A stretch of DNA of 5,393 bases. It comes from Roseimaritima sp. GTDB taxonomy: Bacteria > Planctomycetota > Planctomycetia > Pirellulales > Pirellulaceae. Shown one piece after another: positions 1 to 5,393 of the stretch (its first letter is position 1; the number at the start of each line of letters is the position of its first letter). The translations under genes and the position numbers were made by a program. The DNA lies in contig SLFV01000316.1 of assembly GCA_007124075.1 (NCBI GenBank), forward strand, positions 1 to 5,393, in the 5' to 3' direction. A model generated the notes under the pieces. The model saw only the letters and a list, made by a program, of their open reading frames with translations. It did no database searches and was not told the origin of the DNA.

Positions 1-2600
1 CCCATGAATTGACAGACAGTGCGGCCGCCGATCCGCTCCAGATGGTGACGCGGGATGTCGGTGTGGACAGCCGGCGCATTTGGACCAACGAAGCCGTTCG
101 TCTGGAATGGGGAGGGCTGCTACTGGAGGGTCGGAACCTGACCCTGCGTTTGGCCGCCGGCGGGGTGATTCCCACGTCGTCCGGGGTTTCGCCGTTGTCG
201 ATGTTGGATAACTTGGAACTGGTTTATTTGGATCGCTTGGAGATCCCCGTTCCCGCGATTGAAAAGGGGGGACTGGCCGCCGACTCTTCGCTGCCGGACG
301 GGAGGGCGACGCTGCAGTGCAATGGACGGATTACCTACGATTTTGCAATGAATGTCCTGCGTCTGCGAGACGAAGTTCGCATGCAGCATCATCCGCATGC
401 AGGGGAGACCGATTCGATCCAGTGCGACGCGATCACATTGGAATTGAACAGCCCGTTGATGCGCGAACTCCCGCGCGAAGGGCCACGCGACTGGATTCGC
501 CGCATCGAAGCACTGGGTCGGCCCGTCGTGGCGAAAATGCCGTCGTTGGGGGCTGAAGTGGTGGCGGAGGAGATCCGTTTGCAACCCAACGAAGGTCGGT
601 TGCAGGTTCAAGGTTCTGCCGGGATCCGTTTGGCGTACCAGGGGATGAATTTTCGCACCACCGACCTGGTCTACCAATTTTCGCCCAGTAATCCGACAGA
701 ACTGGGACGGATGGACTGTGCGGGCAGTGGGCTGCTGGATTTGCGGGAGGCCCATCAAGGTGTCGTGCATACAATCCAATGGAAGAAAGGCTTGCGGTTG
801 TCCCCGGCGGACCAAGAAAACGAACACGATCTGCTGGTTTCCGGCACGGTCGTCGCGGGGTTGGAGCAAGGGGGAAAGTTGACAGCCGAGACGGTTCACT
901 TTCGCTTTCGGCAACAGACCGAGGTCGCGTCCAGTCCCGACACGACGCCCACTTCGCCGCCTCATCGTGTGCGGGAACCGCAGGCCGCCGCAGCACTGCT
1001 GCAGCCGATTACGGCGGTTGCCAGCGGAGGCGTCGTCTTCGATTCGCACCTGGCCTACGCGGAGACCAATCGGCTGCAATTATTTTTCGCCGCGCCCCCG
1101 GCAGACCACGACACGCAGGGGGAGGAACCGGGCATCATGCTGGGTCCTGCAACAGGGACCAAGGACCGGTTTTGGGTGCGGCAACCTGATGGGGAAGCAA
1201 TTTCCAACAACCCGGTGTCACGCCCCAGGCCACGACTGTCGGCCAACCAGGTCCATGCCCACCTGACGGTGGTCGGCCAACAAATCCTGCGCAGCGACAT
1301 GACCTTGGAGGGACAGGTGCGGATGCAGCACCAATTGCCGACGCAGCAAGCGGTCCTGCCGTTGGTGTTGCAAGGGGAAAAGTTGCGAGTCGTCAGTACA
1401 GGCAGCGACGATACCGTGCAGATTGAAGGGGGACGCGAACCGGCAAGGTTTTTGTTGGGGGATGGCCATTTCATTGGGCCGCTTATTCTGCTGAGCACTC
1501 GCGATAATTATTTGTGGATGAATCAGGCGGGGGAGTTTCAGGTTCCCACCGCGTTGCTGCCGACCGGGGATACCGAGGCGGCGATCCAGTGGGCGTCCGC
1601 CCCGCATTGTAGCTGGCAAGGATCGATGGGTTTTGACGGCCAAACGATCGAACTGCAAGGCGATGTGCGGATGCACGCCAAACTGAGCATGGGAACGGAC
1701 CCCAGTCCCTGGGTTGTGCGTGCCAGTGGGCAGAGTCTGCGGATGGATTTGGATCGCCCCGTGACGCTGCGAAATCCAGACGAAATCCGGGCTGCGGCGA
1801 TCCGTGAGATAGCGTTGCTGGAAGCCGACCAAAAGTTCGTTTTTTTTACTGCGGAACAGTTCGATGGTAACAACCGCCAGCTTGCGCGTCACGTGCTGGC
1901 GACGCCTCGGATTTCGTTACAACCCAATTCAGGCCAACTGGTCGCACCGGGACCGGGCTGGTATCGCCAATGGTCGGCGGAAACGGCCAGCGGGCCGTTC
2001 GGCGGGGTGCTTCCAGAGGATTCGCTGTTGGCGACGCATCTGGTCTTTCAAGAGCGGATGCAGGGCGACCTTGCCAACAAATCGCTTGGTTTCCACGTTG
2101 GGGTTCGCATTGGCGTACAGCCCGTGCAGGATTGGGACACGTCGTTTGATGCGCAGCATATGGAAACGTTGGAACTGGGACACGCAACCGTGGAAACGCA
2201 TCAATTGCGACTGACGCAGGCACCCCAGCCAGCCGTTTCCAGTCGACAGGCCAGTATCGGGCTGACCGGAAATCGCACGCGGCTTGCGCTGCCAGGAAAC
2301 AATCCTCCCGCATGGGAAGTCGAAGCGTCAGAAGGCGTTCGCTTTCGGGCTCGCAACGAACGTGGCCTTTTCGAGGCAATGGGTAATCGAGCGGCGTATG
2401 CGTCGTTGAAAGATCTGTTTGTGATCCAGGGGGACGGTCGCGCTCCGGCAACGTTCCGCCAGACGCAACCCAGCGGGGCGCCGGGTATGCAAATTGCGCT
2501 AGGTTACCTGAAGATCCGCCCCCAAACCATGGAGGTTGATTCGGAACTGCTGATGGCCAATCCGGGAACGCTGCCCAATCAGCAACGGACACGGAACTAG
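1..2600 (+). CDS. Large LptA/OstA-like periplasmic envelope protein, 5'-truncated by window edge
   Basis: The frame is open from base 3 to the TAG at 2598-2600, so the true start lies upstream. A TTG at 9 is possible but unlikely, because domain-like sequence begins at once with no signal peptide or membrane anchor. Residues are numbered from base 9 (863 visible). The protein is made of amphipathic beta-strand segments resembling the OstA/LptA/LptC fold of LPS-transport proteins. Residues 10-50 look LptC-like, with alternating strands ending in GLLLEGRNLTLRL. Strand pairs of the form 'l-x-G-x-V-R-M' recur at DEVRMQH (121-127), GQVRMQH (435-441) and GDVRMHA (551-557). Further cycles are seen near 180-245, 335-360, 665-735 and 768-850. 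A Pro/Thr-rich stretch (about 305-330) and a polar stretch (about 363-410) look like linkers. No LptD-type barrel is apparent at the C-terminus, which ends in a polar tail. The likely role is in lipopolysaccharide handling between the membranes; this is inferred from fold-like patterns, not from a close family match. Confidence 0.72.
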   Translation, partial: HELTDSAAADPLQMVTRDVGVDSRRIWTNEAVRLEWGGLLLEGRNLTLRLAAGGVIPTSSGVSPLSMLDNLELVYLDRLEIPVPAIEKGGLAADSSLPDGRATLQCNGRITYDFAMNVLRLRDEVRMQHHPHAGETDSIQCDAITLELNSPLMRELPREGPRDWIRRIEALGRPVVAKMPSLGAEVVAEEIRLQPNEGRLQVQGSAGIRLAYQGMNFRTTDLVYQFSPSNPTELGRMDCAGSGLLDLREAHQGVVHTIQWKKGLRLSPADQENEHDLLVSGTVVAGLEQGGKLTAETVHFRFRQQTEVASSPDTTPTSPPHRVREPQAAAALLQPITAVASGGVVFDSHLAYAETNRLQLFFAAPPADHDTQGEEPGIMLGPATGTKDRFWVRQPDGEAISNNPVSRPRPRLSANQVHAHLTVVGQQILRSDMTLEGQVRMQHQLPTQQAVLPLVLQGEKLRVVSTGSDDTVQIEGGREPARFLLGDGHFIGPLILLSTRDNYLWMNQAGEFQVPTALLPTGDTEAAIQWASAPHCSWQGSMGFDGQTIELQGDVRMHAKLSMGTDPSPWVVRASGQSLRMDLDRPVTLRNPDEIRAAAIREIALLEADQKFVFFTAEQFDGNNRQLARHVLATPRISLQPNSGQLVAPGPGWYRQWSAETASGPFGGVLPEDSLLATHLVFQERMQGDLANKSLGFHVGVRIGVQPVQDWDTSFDAQHMETLELGHATVETHQLRLTQAPQPAVSSRQASIGLTGNRTRLALPGNNPPAWEVEASEGVRFRARNERGLFEAMGNRAAYASLKDLFVIQGDGRAPATFRQTQPSGAPGMQIALGYLKIRPQTMEVDSELLMANPGTLPNQQRTRN

Positions 2601-2640
2601 GCGAGCGGCAAACAAAAAAGCGAGGAATATGCCGCAAGTT

Positions 2641-2661
2641 CCGCGCGTGGGGGCCGTGCGG
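2641..2661 (+). terminator. GC-rich hairpin after the envelope gene, weak terminator candidate
   Basis: CCGCGCG (2641-2647) pairs with CGTGCGG (2655-2661), giving a 7-bp stem with one G-T wobble and a 7-base loop. It lies 40 bases after the TAG of the envelope-protein gene. No T-run follows, so it is not a canonical intrinsic terminator. It could aid termination, protect a 3' end, or be chance in GC-rich DNA. Confidence 0.22.
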
Positions 2662-2701
2662 GATAGGGCACGATTGTGGTGTTTCGATGCCCCGCAGTAG
2701 C

Positions 2702-2707
2702 TACAAT
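2702..2707 (+). promoter_or_regulatory. Possible -10 box (TACAAT) upstream of hydrolase gene
   Basis: TACAAT differs from the sigma-70 -10 consensus TATAAT at one position and is followed by an A-rich stretch. No good -35 box sits 16-18 bases upstream; the nearest TTG-containing hexamer, TTGTGG at 2674-2679, is 22 bases away. If used, the transcript would have a leader of roughly 95 bases before the ATG at 2811. Confidence 0.2.
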
Positions 2708-2810
2708 TAGAAAGCACAAAGAAGCACCTCCGTGCCAGGTCACGCCAGCGAACCAGAAACCGGCTTCGCGGGCTAGCGATATCCCCAACCCAACACAGCC
2801 ATTGCTAGGT

Positions 2811-3692
2811 ATGACGATCGACAACGACTCCATTGAATTCAAACTGGCCGCAGTTCAGACCGACGTCCGCTTGGGAGACTGGCAGGGGAATATGCGGCAA
2901 GTGCTCCAAGCGATTGACGCTGCGGCTGATTCTCAGACTCAGCTTGTTGTTTTCCCGGAATGCATGCTGACCGGATACTGCTTCGAAAGTCGCCAAGAGG
3001 CGTTACAGGTGGCTGTCAGCGTGGAAGATGATTGTTGGCAGCCGATTTTGGAAGCGACAGCGAGGTTGAGCTGCCATGTCGTACTGGGCTTCCTGGAGAC
3101 CAATGCGGCGGGACAACTGTTCAATGCGAGCGCGCTGATCGGACCTGAGGGCTTTGCGACCGTGTACCGAAAAGTCCACCTGCCCCACTTGGGGGTTGAT
3201 CGATTCGCGGATCGGGGTGACCGCGCGTATCGTAGTTTTGCTGCGGGACAGGCGCGAATCGGACTGGCAATCTGTTACGACAGTTCCTTTCCGGAACCGA
3301 TGCGTGTGTTAGGACTGGCCGGTGCCGACATCATCGCACTTGGGACCAATTGGCCGATTGCCGCACGCAGGACGGCGGAACTGGTCCCGCCAGCACGCAG
3401 CATGGAAAACCACTTGTTTTTCGTTGCCGCCAATCGCGTGGGGACAGAGCGTGGTTTTCAGTTCTGCGGCTGCAGCAGTATCTGCGGTCCCGACGGTGTG
3501 GTCTTGGCCAGCGTCGCTGATGATCAAGAAACCATCTTATACGCAGACGTGAACCTGCGGCAGGCCCGAAATAAGCGGATCGAACGCACCGTCGGCGCTC
3601 ACGTCATTGACCGCTTCGCCGACAGACGGCCGGAATTCTATGGCGAAGTAGTGCGGCCACATGAACAGGGGGTGGATACTGGGGATCACTGA
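2811..3692 (+). CDS. Carbon-nitrogen hydrolase (nitrilase superfamily)
   Basis: This is a 293-residue cytoplasmic enzyme of the usual size for a single-domain nitrilase-superfamily amidase, predicted to hydrolyse a non-peptide C-N bond in an amide or N-carbamoyl compound. The family triad is complete: Glu50 in VVFPECMLTGY, Lys121 in VYRKVHLP, and nucleophile Cys155 in GLAICYDSSFPEP. The typical GADIIALGTNWP strand and the ENHLFFVAANRVG segment follow, then the GPDGVVLA strand. The N-terminal FKLAAVQTDVRLGDWQGN is the standard family opening. I chose the ATG at 2811 because that opening begins 8 residues after it; a TTG at 2802 and a GTG at 2676 are in-frame alternatives. No clear Shine-Dalgarno motif precedes 2811. 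LGVDRFADRGD after the catalytic Lys places it in an amidase-like branch, but the substrate cannot be read from the sequence. There is no signal peptide. The stop overlaps the end of the opposing propeller gene. Confidence 0.92.
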   Translation: MTIDNDSIEFKLAAVQTDVRLGDWQGNMRQVLQAIDAAADSQTQLVVFPECMLTGYCFESRQEALQVAVSVEDDCWQPILEATARLSCHVVLGFLETNAAGQLFNASALIGPEGFATVYRKVHLPHLGVDRFADRGDRAYRSFAAGQARIGLAICYDSSFPEPMRVLGLAGADIIALGTNWPIAARRTAELVPPARSMENHLFFVAANRVGTERGFQFCGCSSICGPDGVVLASVADDQETILYADVNLRQARNKRIERTVGAHVIDRFADRRPEFYGEVVRPHEQGVDTGDH

Positions 3693-4906
3693 GCCATCAG
3701 CACATACGTTCCGCTTTTGCCTGCCACCGCTAAATCGGTTTTACCGTCGCCGTTGAAATCACCCGAAGCGATCTGTAATCCGGTGCCAACGTTGCCCTCG
3801 TCGATCACAAGTCGCTGAAACTTCTCTGACGTTCGATCCCATTTGTAGCAATACAAACAGGGTGGTTCCTGACCACCCGGATCCCGGCCATTGTGGGCAA
3901 AGTATCGCTTGCCGGTAATCAGCTCCGGTTGTCCATCTCCGTCCAGATCCAGCCAAGCCAGGGCGTGCGGTTGGCTGAAGCTACGGTCGATCAAATGTTC
4001 CTTCCAAGTGATTTTGCCAGCTTCGCCGGTTCCCTGGTTTTCCCACCAAAACAGACCGTAATCGTGCCCGGCCCCATGGATAATATCATTGCGGCCATTC
4101 TGGTTTAGGTCGACCACCAGCATCGGAATGCTGGCGTGCAGATCCCAGTCGGGATGGAACTTCCAAGGCTGTTGCCAAGGATTTTTCTCCGGCTGCTCGT
4201 ACCAGCCTTGCCCCACCAAGACGTCCAACCGGCCATCGCCGTTTAAATCTCCCACCCCCATTCCATGCCCATTGGCCATTTCGCCCAAGGTGTGCGGGAC
4301 CAGCCGGATCCGCGCGGGTGCCGACTTGGTTGGCTCCACAGGCTGCATTCGCCACACGAGCGTTGGCACGTCCTTTCGCCAGCTGTTAACGATCCACTCC
4401 GGATAGCCATTGCCATCCAAATCCACGAATAACTGGCCCTCGTTGGTACTGTTGCCCGTATCAACCAACTCGTGCGTCTTCCATTGCTGCCCCAACCGTA
4501 AGCCCTCAGCGCCGGGATTTTCAAACCAGTGAACCTTGGTCGGTATAAACGATCCCGCGATAACATCCAGGCGACCGTTGCCGTTGACGTCGTACAGGTA
4601 GTCCCCATTGCTTTCCACATACCCGTTCCAATCGTCGATCGAACGGATCGGTCGCGGCGTCCAGTCGCGGGAGGAGTACCAGTTTCGACCGGCGACTACG
4701 TCCTCCAATCCGTCCCCATCGATATCACCGACAGCGATACCTTCATTTGCGTCAAGGCACAATTGACGAATCTCAAAGCGAATCGCGTGGGGCTCCACCG
4801 CGAAGATCGGCAAGGAACCCAGGCGCAACGCGGCAGCGACCAATACCACGATCTTGCAATGTTTCGACCAAGCATTCCAAGGGGCTAAGCCTTTTTTCGA
4901 TAGCAT
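3686..4906 (-). CDS. Exported FG-GAP/VCBS repeat protein, predicted seven-bladed beta-propeller
   Basis: From the ATG at 4904-4906 this encodes 406 residues. A basic N-region (SKHCK) is followed by a hydrophobic core, IVVLVAAALRLGSLPIFA (about 19-36), read as a Sec signal peptide with likely cleavage near IFA/VEP. The mature protein has seven EF-hand-like calcium loops, starting at about residues 61 (DIDGDGLED), 106 (DVNGNGRLD), 162 (DLDGNGYPE), 220 (DLNGDGRLD), 266 (DLNQNGRND), 320 (DLDGDGQPE) and 383 (DFNGDGKTD). Each is followed by a short hydrophobic strand, and the spacing of 45-63 residues fits one loop per blade. Aromatic motifs recur between loops: NWYSS, HWFENPG, GWYEQPE and FWWENQG. 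No catalytic domain is visible, so a binding or scaffold role in the periplasm or at the cell surface is likely; the ligand is unknown. ATGs at 5003-5005 and 5048-5050 are in-frame alternatives. I prefer 4906 because it gives a compact signal peptide and the upstream translation is Arg/His-rich and unlike the gene. Confidence 0.85.
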   Translation of the reverse strand: MLSKKGLAPWNAWSKHCKIVVLVAAALRLGSLPIFAVEPHAIRFEIRQLCLDANEGIAVGDIDGDGLEDVVAGRNWYSSRDWTPRPIRSIDDWNGYVESNGDYLYDVNGNGRLDVIAGSFIPTKVHWFENPGAEGLRLGQQWKTHELVDTGNSTNEGQLFVDLDGNGYPEWIVNSWRKDVPTLVWRMQPVEPTKSAPARIRLVPHTLGEMANGHGMGVGDLNGDGRLDVLVGQGWYEQPEKNPWQQPWKFHPDWDLHASIPMLVVDLNQNGRNDIIHGAGHDYGLFWWENQGTGEAGKITWKEHLIDRSFSQPHALAWLDLDGDGQPELITGKRYFAHNGRDPGGQEPPCLYCYKWDRTSEKFQRLVIDEGNVGTGLQIASGDFNGDGKTDLAVAGKSGTYVLMAQ

Positions 4907-5049
4907 GGAAAAGGACGCGAAAACGTGATCCCGCCGGTGGCGCAGCGGCCGGACGGTACCACGATGAATCGATGGAACGGTGTTTTTTTCAAGCGGGATA
5001 TGCATCGGATTCCGGTACACGAAAGGCCTCTTGGATTTCTCAACCGTCA

Positions 5050-5078
5050 TAAATACCCTGTTTTGTTGCCGGTTTCAA
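5050..5078 (-). promoter_or_regulatory. Candidate sigma-70-like promoter for the propeller gene
   Basis: Read on the minus strand, TTGAAA (5073-5078) is followed after exactly 17 bases by TATTTA (5050-5055). The -35 matches TTGACA at five of six positions; the -10 matches only the first three bases of TATAAT. The -10 overlaps the most upstream possible ATG (5048-5050). If this promoter is used, transcription begins inside the upstream frame, which favours the later starts at 5005 or 4906. Confidence 0.28.
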
Positions 5079-5194
5079 GTAAGTCATCGAGGTGAACGAC
5101 CAATTGCGGGTGTCCGTCAAACCGTTTTTGGGTCACACTATCTGCCACTGCGAATCGGTTTGTTTCGCATTCATGCAATCCGCCTGCACGGAAA

Positions 5195-5200
5195 AAGGGA
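5195..5200 (+). promoter_or_regulatory. Shine-Dalgarno-like AAGGGA before MaoC-like gene
   Basis: AAGGGA lies directly before the ATG at 5201 and 3 bases before the ATG at 5204. The spacing is short for both, but favours 5204. It is the clearest purine-rich element before any preferred start in the window. Confidence 0.4.
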
Positions 5201-5203
5201 ATG

Positions 5204-5393
5204 ATGCTTCACTTCGAAGACTTGCAGATCGGCGACCACTGGCTCAGCCTGCCTCGGCGTCTGGTTCGAGAAGACGTGATAGATTTCGCGGAATTGACCG
5301 GCGATCATGACGACTTGCACAGCGAAACCTCCAAAAAACTGGATTCGCCGTTTGGCAGGCCCGTTGTTCATGGTTTGTTGGGCCTGTCGATCA
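5204..5393 (+). CDS. MaoC-like hotdog dehydratase/(R)-enoyl-CoA hydratase family, 3'-truncated by window edge
   Basis: The visible 63 codons read MLHFEDLQIGDHW..., continue through DVIDFAELTGDHDDLHSE, and end in FGRPVVHGLLGLSI at the window edge. This is the N-terminal half of a MaoC-like hotdog domain. The family hydratase motif is present, with the presumed catalytic Asp34 and His39 five residues apart in GDHDDLH, followed by the typical 'fg.p.vHG.l' helix start. Members hydrate or dehydrate (R)-hydroxyacyl-CoA thioesters in fatty-acid or polyhydroxyalkanoate metabolism and act in the cytoplasm. Two consecutive ATGs occur at 5201 and 5204. The purine-rich AAAAAGGGA at 5192-5200 abuts the first, so the second has the better, though still short, Shine-Dalgarno spacing. 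The usual motif is closer to GDxNPxH, so Asp-Asp here is a variant. The C-terminal half and any fused domain lie outside the window. Confidence 0.85.
   Translation, partial: MLHFEDLQIGDHWLSLPRRLVREDVIDFAELTGDHDDLHSETSKKLDSPFGRPVVHGLLGLSI

Larger units (their letters stand above)
2601..2810. other. Intergenic gap between envelope-protein and hydrolase genes
   Basis: This 210-base gap separates two genes on the same strand. The hydrolase frame stays open back to a GTG at 2676, but the translation upstream of 2811 has no nitrilase-like sequence and is rich in Pro, Lys and Arg, so I read it as untranslated. The gap contains a hairpin (2641-2661) and a possible -10 element (2702-2707). Its length suggests that the hydrolase may have its own promoter, although cotranscription cannot be excluded. 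Confidence 0.5.
4907..5203. other. Divergent intergenic region between propeller and MaoC-like genes
   Basis: About 300 bases separate two divergent starts, so both promoters should lie here. I can point to one candidate for the minus-strand gene (5050-5078). For the plus-strand gene I see no convincing -35/-10 pair. If the propeller starts at 5050 instead of 4906, half of this stretch becomes coding. No RNA gene, repeat or small gene was recognised. Confidence 0.45.

Noticed and set aside
9..11. TTG as the true start of the envelope-protein gene
   Set aside because: The frame is open to the window edge, and domain-like sequence begins within ten residues with no signal peptide, so the gene very likely starts upstream.
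4..12. ATGAATTGA at the left edge as a mini-ORF
   Set aside because: It encodes only two residues in a different frame inside the large gene and has no supporting context.
120..1079. Long minus-strand open frame of 319 codons opposite the envelope-protein gene
   Set aside because: The translation is rich in Arg, Gln and Pro with no domain-like pattern, and it lies wholly opposite a well-supported coding frame; it is a GC-driven shadow.
1846..2637. Minus-strand open frame of 263 codons opposite the end of the envelope-protein gene
   Set aside because: Low-complexity Pro/Arg-rich translation with no recognisable motif; the opposing plus-strand frame has consistent beta-strand repeats.
2641..2661. 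Canonical rho-independent terminator after the envelope-protein gene
   Set aside because: The hairpin exists but no T-tract follows, so it is kept only as a weak candidate.
5101..5200. Promoter for the MaoC-like gene built from TTGCGG (5104) or TTTTTG (5125) and the downstream CACTAT
   Set aside because: No pairing of these elements gives acceptable 16-18 base spacing with a reasonable -10 match.
5092..5310. Plus-strand frame of 72 codons overlapping the MaoC-like start
   Set aside because: It is out of frame with the clear MaoC domain that begins at 5204, and its translation has no recognisable features.

Overview
The window looks like ordinary chromosomal DNA from a planctomycete, most likely a relative of Rhodopirellula/Pirellulaceae. 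This is inferred from moderately GC-rich coding, mostly weak or absent Shine-Dalgarno motifs, an exported FG-GAP/VCBS propeller with W(Y/F)EN motifs of a kind common in Planctomycetes, and a very long LptA/OstA-like envelope protein. No tRNA, rRNA, CRISPR array, insertion sequence or phage signature was seen.

Layout: (1) bases 1-2600, + strand: the 3' part of a long gene, open at the left edge, for a periplasmic protein built from repeated OstA/LptA-like beta-strand segments. (2) 2601-2810: a 210-base gap with a U-tract-free hairpin and a possible -10 box. (3) 2811-3692, +: a nitrilase-superfamily C-N hydrolase with a complete Glu-Lys-Cys triad. (4) 3686-4906, -: an exported protein with seven calcium-loop repeats, predicted to be a seven-bladed beta-propeller; it converges on the hydrolase gene and overlaps it by 7 bases. 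(5) 4907-5203: a divergent intergenic region with one plausible sigma-70-like promoter for the propeller gene. (6) 5204-5393, +: the 5' end of a MaoC-like hotdog hydratase, cut by the right edge.

The genes do not form one obvious pathway. The envelope protein points to lipopolysaccharide transport or outer-membrane biogenesis, the propeller acts outside the cytoplasm, and the hydrolase and MaoC protein are cytoplasmic metabolic enzymes. I see no convincing new multi-gene system. The points most worth a second look are the very long OstA-like array with no visible outer-membrane barrel, the interlocked stop codons of the convergent pair, and the start-site ambiguities at the hydrolase and propeller genes.
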